Source of the DNA: Ralstonia sp. NFACC01
GTDB taxonomy: Bacteria; Pseudomonadota; Gammaproteobacteria; Burkholderiales; Burkholderiaceae
Direction of reading: 5' to 3'
DNA: 64,000 nucleotides
Assembly (NCBI RefSeq): GCF_900115545.1
Contig: NZ_FOWV01000010.1
Location: 62,001 to 126,000 of the forward strand
Shown: positions 31,763 to 40,113 of the stretch, piece after piece
Layout: each line of letters opens with the position of its first letter
Numbering within the stretch: position 1 is the stretch's first letter
Program-made: the position numbers and the translations under genes
The notes under the pieces: model-generated
Databases searched by the model: none
What the model was told of the DNA's origin: nothing
What the model saw: only the letters and a program-made list of their open reading frames with translations

Positions 31763-34177
31763 ATGGCTACTGCCCAAACCACCCCAGCTTCGCCCAAGCC
31801 GCCCAAAGCCCGCCGCCCGCTGTGGGCGCGACTGCTTCTCTGGATGCTCGGCCTGTTCGTTGCCATGGGGGTCGTCGGAGCGCTGCTGCTGGGCTATGCC
31901 CTGCTCGTCGCCGCGCCCAACCTCCCGTCGCTCGACGCCATCACCGATTACCGCCCGAAGATCCCGCTGCGCGTGTACACCGCCGACAACGTCCTCATCG
32001 GTGAATTCGGTGAGGAGCGCCGCAGCTTCGTGCCGATCACGCAGATGCCCGACGTGATGAAGCGCGCGGTGCTGGCCATTGAGGACGACCGCTTCTACGA
32101 GCACGGCGGCGTTGACTTCATCGGCGTACTGCGCGCTGGCCTGGCGAACCTGCACGGCGGCCTGTCGCAAGGTGCGTCGACCATCACGATGCAGGTGGCG
32201 CGCAACTTCTTCCTGTCGAGCGAGAAGACGTACACGCGCAAGATCTACGAGATGCTGCTCTCGTACAAGATCGAGGCGAGCCTGACAAAGGACCAGATCC
32301 TTGAGCTGTACATGAACCAGATCTACCTGGGTCAGCGCGCGTACGGCTTTGCCAGCGCCGAACAGATCTACTTCGGCAAGAACATCAAGGACATCACCCT
32401 GGCCGAAGCGGCCATGCTGGCCGGCCTGCCCAAGGCCCCGTCGGCATACAACCCGGTGGTGAACCCGAAGCGCGCGAAGGTGCGTCAGGAATACATCCTG
32501 CAGCGCATGCGCGACCTGCACTACATCACGCCAGAGCAGTACACCCAAGCCATCAATGAGCAACTGCCGGTGCGCGGCGAAGGCCATGAGTTCGACGTGC
32601 ACGCCGAGTACGTCGCCGAAATGGTGCGTCAGCTCATGTACGCGCAGTACCGCGAAGAGACCTACACGCGCGGCCTGAGCGTCTACACTACGCTGCGCAA
32701 GGCCGACCAGGATGTCGCGTACCAATCCGTGCGCCGCGGCATTCTCGACTACGAGCGCCGTCACGGCTATCGCGGCCCTGAAGCGTTCATCGACCTGCCC
32801 TCCGAGGCGGAAGAGCGCGAACAGGCCATCGACGACGCCCTGCTTGAACATCCGAACAGCGACGATCTGCAATCGGCCGTGGTGGTGAGCGTGACGCCCA
32901 AGCTGGTGCGCGCGACGATGCTGACCGGTGAGACGATCGACTTGGCGGGTGACGGTCTGCGCTTTGCACAGGCGGCGCTGTCGAACAATGCACAGCCGAA
33001 GATCAAGCTGCGCCCGGGCGCGGTGATCCGCGTGATTCAGGATACGAAGACGCAGAAGTGGTCGATCACGCAGTTGCCGGAAGTGGCCTCGGGCTTTATC
33101 TCGCTGGATCCGCAGACAGGTGCGATCTACTCAATGGTCGGCGGCTTCGACTTCAACCGCAGCAAGTTCAACCACGTCACGCAGGCCTGGCGCCAGCCGG
33201 GTTCCAGCTTCAAGCCGTTCATCTACTCGGCGGCGGTGGACAAGGGTTTCTCGCCGTCTACGGTCATCAATGACGCGCCGCTCTCCATCCCGACCGGCGA
33301 CACCGGCGGCCAGGTGTGGGAGCCGAAAAACTACGGCGGCGGCTACGACGGCCCGATGACGATGCGCCGCGCGCTGCAAAAGTCGAAGAACCTGGTGTCG
33401 GTGCGCATCCTGCGCGCGATTGGTACGCAGTACGCGCAGCAGTACATCACGCGCTTCGGGTTCGACGCCGACCGGCACCCGGCCTATCTGCCGATGGCGC
33501 TGGGCGCAGGTTCAGTGACGATGCTGCAGATGGCGAGCGGCTACTCGGTGTTCGCCAACGGCGGCTACCGCATAAACCCATACATCATCGATCGCGTGGT
33601 GGATGCGCGCGGTACCGTCGTGCAGCAGAGCCATCCGATGACCGCCGGCAAAGACGCTGTGCGCGTGATCGATCCGCGCAACGACTTCATCATGGATTCG
33701 CTGTTGCGCAGTGTGGTGTCGAGCGGCACGGGCTACCAGGCCAAGGTCAAGCTGGGCCGCAACGACATGGCTGGCAAGACCGGTACCACCAACGACTCGT
33801 TCGACGCCTGGTTCTGCGGCTACACGCCCAAGCTAGTGGGCGTGGCCTGGATGGGCTACGACAACCCGCGCAGCCTCGGCGATCGTGAAACCGGTGGTGG
33901 CTTGGCCCTGCCGATCTGGATCAACTACATGGGCTACGCGCTCAAGGGTGAGCCCCAGACCGAGCGTCAGCCGCCCGAAGGCGTCGTGCAGATGGCCGGC
34001 GACTGGGCCTACGAGGAATACGCCAACGGTCAGGGCGTGGCTTCGGTGGGCCTGGGCGATGCTATGCCGGGAGCATCCGCACCGGCCGGCGACCAGTCGC
34101 AGCAGCCTGGCGTCAATCTGGCGCCAACGCAGGAACAGGAGAAACAGAAGATTCTCGACATGTTCCGCGGCAACTGA
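31763..34177 (+). CDS. mrcA: PBP1a, bifunctional penicillin-binding protein
   Basis: This 804-residue class A PBP polymerises and cross-links peptidoglycan. It has a short cytoplasmic N-terminus and one membrane anchor (about residues 22-48). The glycosyltransferase domain shows catalytic Glu in IEDDRFYEHGGVDF and the QGASTITMQVARN block. An OB-like insert (about 370-440) follows. The transpeptidase domain has nucleophile Ser in PGSSFKPF, the SKN motif and KTGTTND. A low-complexity tail ends the protein. It is divergent from pilM, an arrangement conserved across Proteobacteria. Confidence 0.97.
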   Translation: MATAQTTPASPKPPKARRPLWARLLLWMLGLFVAMGVVGALLLGYALLVAAPNLPSLDAITDYRPKIPLRVYTADNVLIGEFGEERRSFVPITQMPDVMKRAVLAIEDDRFYEHGGVDFIGVLRAGLANLHGGLSQGASTITMQVARNFFLSSEKTYTRKIYEMLLSYKIEASLTKDQILELYMNQIYLGQRAYGFASAEQIYFGKNIKDITLAEAAMLAGLPKAPSAYNPVVNPKRAKVRQEYILQRMRDLHYITPEQYTQAINEQLPVRGEGHEFDVHAEYVAEMVRQLMYAQYREETYTRGLSVYTTLRKADQDVAYQSVRRGILDYERRHGYRGPEAFIDLPSEAEEREQAIDDALLEHPNSDDLQSAVVVSVTPKLVRATMLTGETIDLAGDGLRFAQAALSNNAQPKIKLRPGAVIRVIQDTKTQKWSITQLPEVASGFISLDPQTGAIYSMVGGFDFNRSKFNHVTQAWRQPGSSFKPFIYSAAVDKGFSPSTVINDAPLSIPTGDTGGQVWEPKNYGGGYDGPMTMRRALQKSKNLVSVRILRAIGTQYAQQYITRFGFDADRHPAYLPMALGAGSVTMLQMASGYSVFANGGYRINPYIIDRVVDARGTVVQQSHPMTAGKDAVRVIDPRNDFIMDSLLRSVVSSGTGYQAKVKLGRNDMAGKTGTTNDSFDAWFCGYTPKLVGVAWMGYDNPRSLGDRETGGGLALPIWINYMGYALKGEPQTERQPPEGVVQMAGDWAYEEYANGQGVASVGLGDAMPGASAPAGDQSQQPGVNLAPTQEQEKQKILDMFRGN

Positions 34178-34191
34178 ACGTCGCGCTCACG

Positions 34192-34221
34192 AAAAAGCCG
34201 CCCTTCGGGGCGGCTTTTCTT
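34192..34221 (+). terminator. Rho-independent terminator, mrcA / cyaY convergence
   Basis: A stem of AGCCGCCC/GGGCGGCT with a TTCG tetraloop is flanked by A-rich and T-rich runs on opposite sides, so it can serve both mrcA (plus) and the convergent cyaY (minus). Confidence 0.9.
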
Positions 34222-34246
34222 TTCGTCTCTGGCGACAACGCTGCGC

Positions 34247-34591
34247 TCAGCCGGCCGCCAATGTCACGTCCACATCGCTTTGCTGGCTGGCATAGCGCGA
34301 TAGCGCGACGTACAGCTCTTCCTTGCTGCGCGTGTCGACCCAGCGGCCGTCATCACCGCGGCGGAAGTGGAAACCGCCAGCACGCGCGGCCACCCACAGT
34401 TCCTGCATCGGCGCCTGGCTGTTGATGATGATCTTGGAGCCATCGTCGAATTCAAGCGTGAGCACGTTACCGGTACGGTTGACCTCGATGTCGGCATCGG
34501 CCTCCTCGGCGGCCGTTTCGACAATGCTTTCGATGCGGGTGAGTTCCGCCTCGGCCAGCGCCAGGAACTCCGATTCGCTCAGGGGGGGCAT
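34247..34591 (-). CDS. cyaY: CyaY, bacterial frataxin
   Basis: This 114-residue protein matches frataxin, an iron-binding modulator of Fe-S cluster assembly that interacts with IscS. It has the acidic first helix (SESEFLALAEAELTRIESIVETAAEE), the sheet with VLTLEFDDGSKIIINSQ, and the conserved PMQELWVAA and GGFHFR region. ATG at 34591 gives the standard length; the longer open frame to 34726 crosses the promoter region shared with the divergent lipoprotein gene. Confidence 0.96.
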   Translation of the reverse strand: MPPLSESEFLALAEAELTRIESIVETAAEEADADIEVNRTGNVLTLEFDDGSKIIINSQAPMQELWVAARAGGFHFRRGDDGRWVDTRSKEELYVALSRYASQQSDVDVTLAAG

Positions 34592-34729
34592 GCTACACTC
34601 CAAAATCTTGCGCGGACGTTGCGTGGCGGCCCTTTCCGGCCCGTCCTGACCAGCAGGCGCCTCGTCCCATATGACTCCGATCGCCGCAAGGGCCACACCC
34701 CTGGGGCATCCTTTCTGCACCATCATCCG

Positions 34730-34963
34730 ATGATACGAACCGCCGCCATTGTAGCCACTGTCGGCCTGACCCTGACGGTCGCAGGCCTATCCGGCTGCGG
34801 GATTCGCGGGCCGCTGTACATGCCCAAGGTGCCGCCGGCGCCAACCGCGCCGCAAACCACCGACCCCGGCATCGCCGGCCCGAACGCCGTGCCGCAGCCG
34901 CCGGTGCCGGGCGCCAAGCCCGCCGCTGCCGATGCCGCCAGCGCGGTGCCCGCGAACCGCTGA
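34730..34963 (+). CDS. lptM: Small lipoprotein, LptM (YifL)-like
   Basis: This 77-residue lipoprotein has a type II signal ending in LSGC (Cys about residue 23), immediately followed by GIRGPLYMP, the signature of the YifL/LptM family just upstream of lysA in many Proteobacteria. A proline/alanine-rich tail follows. LptM in E. coli assists LptD oxidative maturation. The name rests on the CG-x-KGPLY-like motif and synteny, so it is moderately sure. Its stop lies 52 bp before lysA. Confidence 0.82.
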   Translation: MIRTAAIVATVGLTLTVAGLSGCGIRGPLYMPKVPPAPTAPQTTDPGIAGPNAVPQPPVPGAKPAAADAASAVPANR

Positions 34964-35015
34964 TTCCGTCTTTTTTGCTCAACCGGCGCCGCCCTTAACC
35001 AGGGCTGCGCCCAGA

Positions 35016-36287
35016 ATGTTCCCACTCATGTCCGAGTCCCTGATCCGCCAGGAAGGCGCGCTGATGATCGAAGGCGTCGCGCTCGACGCGATTGCCGCGC
35101 AGTTCGGCACGCCCACCTACGTGTACTCGCGCGCCGCCCTCACGGCCAACTATCGCGCCTACGCCGCCGCGTGCGAGGGCCGCAACGCGCATGTGCAATA
35201 CGCCGTGAAAGCCAACTCGAACCTCGCCGTGCTGCAGGTGTTCGCACAGCTGGGCGCAGGCTTTGACATCGTTTCCGCCGGCGAACTGAAGCGCGTGCTG
35301 GCCGCTGGCGCACAGGCCTCGAAGGTGGTGTTCTCGGGCGTGGGCAAGAGCGCGGACGAAATGCGGTTCGCGCTGGAAGTCGGCGTGGCGTGCTTCAACG
35401 TGGAGTCGATTCCCGAGCTGCACCGCCTGAACGACGTGGCCGCCTCGATGGGCAAGGTCGCGCCCGTGTCGCTGCGCATCAACCCGGACGTGGACGCCAA
35501 GACGCACCCGTACATCTCGACGGGCCTGAAGGGCAACAAGTTCGGGGTGGCGTTTGACGAAGTGCTGCCGACGTACCGCGCGGCCGCTGCGATGCCGAAC
35601 CTGCGCGTGGTCGGCATCGACTGCCATATCGGCTCGCAAATCACGGAGGTGTCACCGTATCTGGATGCACTGGACAAGGTGCTCGACGTGGTGACGCAAC
35701 TGGATGCTGAGGGCATCCGCCTGTCGCACATCGATGTGGGCGGCGGTCTGGGCATTACCTATACGGACGAGACGCCGCCGGACATCACCGCCTTCGCGCG
35801 CACGCTGCTCGACCGCGTCGAGCAACGCGGCTTTGGCGATCGCACCGTGCTGTTCGAGCCGGGCCGCTCGCTGGTGGGCAACGCGGGCCTGTTGCTCACG
35901 CGCGTCGAATACCTCAAGCCTGGCGCGAGCAAAAACTTCTGCATCGTCGATGCGGCGATGAATGATCTCGCCCGCCCCGCGATGTACGAGGCGTATCACC
36001 ACATCGTGCCGGTGCGCGAAGGCCAGAGCGCCCCGGTCGTCTACGACGTCGTGGGCCCGGTATGCGAATCCGGCGACTGGCTCGGCCGCGATCGTTCGCT
36101 GGCAGTGCAGCCGGGCGACGTGCTGGCGATCCTGTCGGCCGGCGCGTACGGTTTCACGATGAGTTCGAACTACAACACGCGCAATCGCGCGGCCGAGGTC
36201 ATCGTCGATGGTAACAAGATGCACCTGGCACGCGAGCGCGAGTGCTTTGAAGACCTGATCCGCGGGGAGCATCTGTTCCCCGCGTAA
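35016..36287 (+). CDS. lysA: LysA, diaminopimelate decarboxylase
   Basis: This 423-residue alanine-racemase-fold PLP enzyme makes lysine from meso-diaminopimelate. The PLP lysine is in QYAVKANSNLAVL. The phosphate-binding glycines are in DVGGGLGITY, FEPGRSLVGNAG follows, and CESGDWLG carries the catalytic Cys of the partner protomer. The start is uncertain between 35016 (MFPLMSES) and 35028 (MSES); I use 35016. It follows the lptM-like gene, probably in one transcript. Confidence 0.96.
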   Translation: MFPLMSESLIRQEGALMIEGVALDAIAAQFGTPTYVYSRAALTANYRAYAAACEGRNAHVQYAVKANSNLAVLQVFAQLGAGFDIVSAGELKRVLAAGAQASKVVFSGVGKSADEMRFALEVGVACFNVESIPELHRLNDVAASMGKVAPVSLRINPDVDAKTHPYISTGLKGNKFGVAFDEVLPTYRAAAAMPNLRVVGIDCHIGSQITEVSPYLDALDKVLDVVTQLDAEGIRLSHIDVGGGLGITYTDETPPDITAFARTLLDRVEQRGFGDRTVLFEPGRSLVGNAGLLLTRVEYLKPGASKNFCIVDAAMNDLARPAMYEAYHHIVPVREGQSAPVVYDVVGPVCESGDWLGRDRSLAVQPGDVLAILSAGAYGFTMSSNYNTRNRAAEVIVDGNKMHLARERECFEDLIRGEHLFPA

Positions 36288-36308
36288 GTCCGCCTCCCCC
36301 CCCGCAAA

Positions 36309-36340
36309 GAAAAAGCCGACGCACAAACGTCGGCTTTTTT
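36309..36340 (+). terminator. Rho-independent terminator after lysA
   Basis: AGCCGACG pairs with CGTCGGCT across a short loop, followed by TTTTTT on the plus strand. An A-rich run on the other side could also serve msrQ on the minus strand. Confidence 0.88.
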
Positions 36341-36356
36341 ATGGGCGCGATCAGCG

Positions 36357-37013
36357 TCAATCGCGCGCCGGCATCGCTGCACCGGCCATCGCACCGCGCT
36401 GCGAGCGCCACGCCCACCACACCCGCAATCCAAGCAGCACCGTCATCACTGCCGCGTAAATCGACACTTCCGCAAAGTCGTGCTTCCCGGCCTTGTGCCA
36501 CCAGTAATGCAGGATGCCGAGCACGCCGGTCACGTAGACAAGCCGGTGCAGCCACTGCCAGCGCTTGCCACCGAGCCTGCGCACCATCGCGTTGGTCGAC
36601 GTGGCCGCCAGCGGAATCATCAGCACGAACGCCGCAAAACCAACAGTGATGAAAGGCCGCTTGACGATGTCCTTGAGCATCGACGCAGGGTCGAGTCCAC
36701 GATCGACCAGCAGCCAGATCAGGAAGTGGATCGAGCCGTAGAAGAACGTGTACAGCCCAAGCATGCGGCGCAGCCGGACCAGCCAGTTCATACCCGTAAT
36801 CCGGCGCAGCGGCGTGATGGCCAGCGTGCAGCACAGCAGCACCAGCGTCCACGTACCGGTCGAGCGGGTGACGAACTCCAGAGGATTCGGCCCGAACTGA
36901 TCGGTCGCGCCCAGGAAGACGATGCGCAGGAACGGCAGGAGCGCAACGACCCACGCGGTCGCCTTCACCACACGCAACTGCTTGGGCGGCAACATCGGCG
37001 GCAGCAGTGTCAT
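36357..37013 (-). CDS. msrQ: MsrQ, haem-binding membrane partner of MsrP
   Basis: This 218-residue inner-membrane protein of the ferric-reductase-like (YedZ/MsrQ) family has about six helices. It relays electrons from the quinone pool or flavin reductases to MsrP for repair of oxidised periplasmic methionines. Likely haem histidines lie in FYGSIHFLIW and in WLHRLVYVTGVLGILHYWWH. It starts 7 bp after the msrP stop, so the two are one transcriptional unit. Confidence 0.95.
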   Translation of the reverse strand: MTLLPPMLPPKQLRVVKATAWVVALLPFLRIVFLGATDQFGPNPLEFVTRSTGTWTLVLLCCTLAITPLRRITGMNWLVRLRRMLGLYTFFYGSIHFLIWLLVDRGLDPASMLKDIVKRPFITVGFAAFVLMIPLAATSTNAMVRRLGGKRWQWLHRLVYVTGVLGILHYWWHKAGKHDFAEVSIYAAVMTVLLGLRVWWAWRSQRGAMAGAAMPARD

Positions 37014-37020
37014 GTCAGCC

Positions 37021-38016
37021 TCAGAAGTTCTTGCGCAGGTCCATGCCCGCGTACAGCGGGGCGACCTGCTCGTAGCCGTTGAACATCAGCGTCTTGCGCT
37101 TGGGCGCGAACAGGCCGCCGAAGCCGCCTTTGTCCTCGCCGATGCGGCGTTCAGTGGCTTGGCTCCAGCGCGGGTGATCCACGGTCGGGTTCACGTTGGA
37201 ATAGAAGCCATATTCGTTGGCCGCAGCAAGGTTCCAGCTCGTCGGCGGTTGCTTGTCGACAAAGCGGATCTTGACGATCGACTTCGCGCTCTTGAAGCCG
37301 TACTTCCACGGCACGATCACGCGCACGGGCGCACCGTTCTGGTTCGGCAGCACCTGGCCGTAAAGGCCAAAGGTGAGCAGCGCCAGCGGATGCATCGCCT
37401 CGTCCAGGCGCAAGCCTTCGCTGTACGGCCACTCGAGCACGGGGCTGCTGACGCCGGGCATCTGCCGTTTGTCGGCCAGCGAGATGAACTGGATGTACTT
37501 GGCGCTGCCCTGGGGCTCCACCCGCTTGATCAACTCGGCCAGCGGGAAGCCCACCCACGGAATCACCATCGACCAGCCCTCGACGCAACGCAGGCGGTAG
37601 ACACGCTCTTCCATCGGCGCGAGCTTCATCAGGTCGTCCAGGTCGTAGGTTTTGGGGGTTTTCACCAAACCCTCCACGCTGACTTGCCACGGGTGCGGGC
37701 GCAGCGTACCGGCATAGCGCGCCGGGTCAGCCTTGTCGGTGCCGAACTCGTAGAAGTTGTTGTACGTGGTGACCTGGTCGTACGGGGTGGCTTTCTCCAC
37801 GGTCGTGTACGCAGGATTCGGCTTGCCGGGCAACTTTGCCAGCGAAGGGTTGGCGGCAAAGGCCTCGCGCGACGCCCACGGCGCCAGCGTCGCGCCGGCC
37901 GCACCCATGGCGGCAGCGGCCAAGAAACGGCGGCGCTGCTCGAAGATGTGCTGCGGTGTGATCTCGCTGGCGGGGATGTCGTCGCCACGCAGCCAGCGGT
38001 CAGTCTTGATCAACAT
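37021..38016 (-). CDS. msrP: MsrP, periplasmic methionine sulfoxide reductase catalytic subunit
   Basis: This 331-residue molybdopterin (Mo-MPT) enzyme of the sulfite-oxidase fold is exported by Tat. [15 protein letters not shown] near residue 30 is the twin-arginine signal. The Mo-ligand Cys lies in [15 protein letters not shown]. MsrP reduces free and protein-bound Met sulfoxide formed by HOCl and other oxidants. ATG at 38016 gives the typical N-terminus [21 protein letters not shown]. It lies 93 bp after the anti-sigma gene, on the same strand. Confidence 0.97.
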   Translation of the reverse strand: MLIKTDRWLRGDDIPASEITPQHIFEQRRRFLAAAAMGAAGATLAPWASREAFAANPSLAKLPGKPNPAYTTVEKATPYDQVTTYNNFYEFGTDKADPARYAGTLRPHPWQVSVEGLVKTPKTYDLDDLMKLAPMEERVYRLRCVEGWSMVIPWVGFPLAELIKRVEPQGSAKYIQFISLADKRQMPGVSSPVLEWPYSEGLRLDEAMHPLALLTFGLYGQVLPNQNGAPVRVIVPWKYGFKSAKSIVKIRFVDKQPPTSWNLAAANEYGFYSNVNPTVDHPRWSQATERRIGEDKGGFGGLFAPKRKTLMFNGYEQVAPLYAGMDLRKNF

Positions 38017-38109
38017 GATTCGTGGTCCTCGTTGTGCGGGAACGCTGTCCCATGTGCGTTGGTCGTGCCCGCGCCGCCAACCTGACAAAGCGCGGAAAAA
38101 AATATGGCG

Positions 38110-38970
38110 CTATTCCTTGCGGGGCGCTGGTCCGGTGAATTCGCTGTACTGCCGATAGACCACCTGGGCCACTTCCAGCAACTGCGGCCGCGCCAGCGGG
38201 CCGGCGACCGCAAACCCCAGGCCGCGATCAGCCCAGTAGAACGCCATCGGTGGCGGGTGATCCACAGCAGGATGAATCGCCTGCAGCACGCGGTTGTCCG
38301 GGGCGAGCGTCTCCAGCCGGAAGCCCGTATCGCGGTTGTTCGGCATGCGCCGCAACTGCAACGAGATACGCGTGCCGCCGCGTCCCTCGTACATCAGCAT
38401 GGCCGTAGGTGCATCCGCCACCACCGTCTGGCGCCCGCCGATGAGCCGGTAGCCGAGCGACGTCAGGTCGGGAACACGCAACTGCGCATCGAGCCGCCGC
38501 GACAACCATGTGACGAGATGCGCCTCTTCATCGGCCGGCACCTCCACCATATGTTTCGACTCGGGAGAAAAGACGACGTGCGATACGAGTGCATCGTTGG
38601 CGAAACGCTGCATGGGCATGGTGCGCTCGACGGCACCTCGGCCCAGCCAACCGGCACCCGAGCCAATGGCCAGGCACACGACGCCCAGCGCCACCGCGCT
38701 CCAGCTGCGCATTGCGCCAAAGCCGCTGGTCGTCGGGCGACGTGCCGCCGCCAAGATTGCCGCCGGAATGCGACGCTGCGACACCGGTTCGTTGAGCAGC
38801 GGATCGAGCGCGTAGTGCAATTGCGCGTCCGTCTTGCGCCAGCCCGCGACCTCGGCGGCTGCATGCGGGTGCGCAGCAAGATAGGCCTCCACGACAGCGC
38901 GGCGCGCCGCGGGCAAGCGGCCGTCGGCATAGGCGTGAAGTTCGTCGATATGAATGGAATTGGAGGGCAT
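38110..38970 (-). CDS. Anti-sigma factor (zinc-less), membrane-anchored
   Basis: This 286-residue protein follows the ECF sigma gene directly. The N-terminal 60 residues form an anti-sigma-type helical domain (IDELHAYADGRLPAARRAVVEAYLAAHP), one transmembrane helix sits at about residues 88-108, and a periplasmic domain of about 170 residues follows. The HxxxCxxC zinc motif of ZAS anti-sigmas is absent: the equivalent stretch reads AHPHAAAEV. The start could be GTG at 38982 (GTGA overlap with the sigma stop), but ATG at 38970 has TGAGG 8 bases upstream. The partner is inferred from adjacency. Confidence 0.85.
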   Translation of the reverse strand: MPSNSIHIDELHAYADGRLPAARRAVVEAYLAAHPHAAAEVAGWRKTDAQLHYALDPLLNEPVSQRRIPAAILAAARRPTTSGFGAMRSWSAVALGVVCLAIGSGAGWLGRGAVERTMPMQRFANDALVSHVVFSPESKHMVEVPADEEAHLVTWLSRRLDAQLRVPDLTSLGYRLIGGRQTVVADAPTAMLMYEGRGGTRISLQLRRMPNNRDTGFRLETLAPDNRVLQAIHPAVDHPPPMAFYWADRGLGFAVAGPLARPQLLEVAQVVYRQYSEFTGPAPRKE

Positions 38971-38978
38971 GGCGAGCC

Positions 38979-39551
38979 TCACTTCACGCGGTGCAGCGCT
39001 GCGCTGCTGCTGTCGCCAGATGCAGCCGATGCACGCGCCGCTTCGGGCGAACCGTCGAGCGCCACGCGCATCCGCTCACGCGCCCGCGACAGCCGCGACA
39101 TCACCGTGCCCACCGGCACGCCTAGCACGTCGGCGGCTTCCTTGTAGGCAAACTGCTCCAAGCCCACCAGCAGCAGTACAGCACGTTGATCTTCGGGCAG
39201 CGTCGCCAGCGCACGCAGCAGATCACGGCGCAAGCCGGGATCGTCGTCGACGGGGATCTCGGGAGGTGAGTCGCTCAGCTCGATCCGATCGGGCCGGCGC
39301 ACGGCGTTCAGGTGCAGCCGATGCATGATGGTGAGCAGCCACGCAAACAGCCCGTCGCCCTCGCCCTTCGCCCCAATCTGCCCGATCGAACCAAGCCGGG
39401 GCCGCAGTTGGAAGCGCCAGCGGTAACGCCAGGCGCGTTCCAGCGTGTCCTGGACAAGATCGTCAGCACGACTGGCGTCACGCATCAGGCCGCGCGCGTG
39501 TCGGCGCAGGCGTGGTGTGAGCGCAATCAGCCGGCTGGCCAGGTCGGACAT
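38979..39551 (-). CDS. ECF RNA polymerase sigma factor
   Basis: This 190-residue sigma factor has region 2 (ADDLVQDTLERAWRY, then FAWLLTIMHRLHLNAVRR) and region 4 with its helix-turn-helix (LPEDQRAVLLLVGLEQFAYKEAADVLGVPVGTVMSRLSRARERM). A stretch of about 15 extra residues (LGSIGQIGAKGEGDG) lies inside region 2 between the two conserved blocks, which is unusual. The C-terminus is Ala/Ser-rich. It is located between a COG4315 lipoprotein gene (25 bp upstream) and the anti-sigma gene, with which it overlaps or nearly does. Confidence 0.92.
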   Translation of the reverse strand: MSDLASRLIALTPRLRRHARGLMRDASRADDLVQDTLERAWRYRWRFQLRPRLGSIGQIGAKGEGDGLFAWLLTIMHRLHLNAVRRPDRIELSDSPPEIPVDDDPGLRRDLLRALATLPEDQRAVLLLVGLEQFAYKEAADVLGVPVGTVMSRLSRARERMRVALDGSPEAARASAASGDSSSAALHRVK

Positions 39552-39576
39552 AGGGGCGCGAGCGAAGGCGTCGTAC

Positions 39577-40005
39577 TTACGGCTTGGCGACGTGCCAAAC
39601 GTTCATGAAGCCGTCTCCGGTCTGGTCGCCCGGCATCTTGTCCTTGCTCCAGAGGTAGAGCGGCTTGCCGCGATAGGCCCACTGTTTCTTGCCGTCGTCT
39701 CGCGTGATGATGGTGTAGTCGCCGGACGGCTTGTCGGCGTCATTGGCTGCCAGCGGCGGCCAGTTCTCGGCGCACTTGCCGTTGCAGGCGCTCTTGCCAG
39801 CCATGGCGTCACGGTCGAACGTGTAAAGCGCCATGCCGTGCTCATCTGTGAGCGTGCCATTGGTCACCTTGACGGCCGACGGCGCGGACGACGCGCCCAT
39901 GCCCATGCCGCTGCAGCCTGCCAAACCGAATGCGGCAAGCAGCGCGGCGCCGGCCAACGCGGCGCGCGGGTTGAACGACTTCAGGGAAGCTGCAGACTGG
40001 CTCAT
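39577..40005 (-). CDS. COG4315 secreted-repeat lipoprotein
   Basis: This 142-residue protein has a lipoprotein signal (GLAGC lipobox, Cys about residue 31) and two copies of the Lipoprotein_15 repeat. The first repeat is GMALYTFDRDAMAGKSACNGKCAENWPPL and the second is KPLYLWSKDKMPGDQTGDGF...WHV; each carries the LY-x-(F/W)-x-x-D core. Two Cys in the first repeat could form a disulfide. The function of the family is unknown; members often sit beside ECF sigma factors. A strong AAGGAGAA ribosome site precedes the ATG. Confidence 0.9.
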   Translation of the reverse strand: MSQSAASLKSFNPRAALAGAALLAAFGLAGCSGMGMGASSAPSAVKVTNGTLTDEHGMALYTFDRDAMAGKSACNGKCAENWPPLAANDADKPSGDYTIITRDDGKKQWAYRGKPLYLWSKDKMPGDQTGDGFMNVWHVAKP

Positions 40006-40055
40006 CTTGTTCTCCTTGGATGGAGAGGCGCGCCGATCGCGCCCTCACTGAGCAG

Positions 40056-40082
40056 TAAACACGCTAAGCGCGTCTTTATTCC
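40056..40082 (-). promoter_or_regulatory. Candidate ECF-type promoter upstream of the COG4315 gene
   Basis: The minus strand reads GGAATAAA (40075-40082), 11 bases, then CGTGTTTA (40056-40063). GGAAT-type -35 and CGT-type -10 elements are typical of ECF sigma promoters. The site lies about 50 bp before the lipoprotein start and could be used by the sigma factor encoded two genes on, giving autoregulation. This is inferred from sequence resemblance alone. Confidence 0.45.
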
Positions 40083-40113
40083 AGTCTGCCGAGAATTTTT
40101 TGTGACTTGCGGC

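Noticed and set aside
31670-32872. A 400-codon minus-strand frame over the mrcA start
   Set aside because: It is antisense to PBP1a, has no ribosome site or domain, and covers the mrcA promoter.
34592-34729. Extended cyaY reading to 34726
   Set aside because: It adds 45 unconserved residues and covers the divergent lptM-like promoter. Frataxins start near MPPLSESEF.
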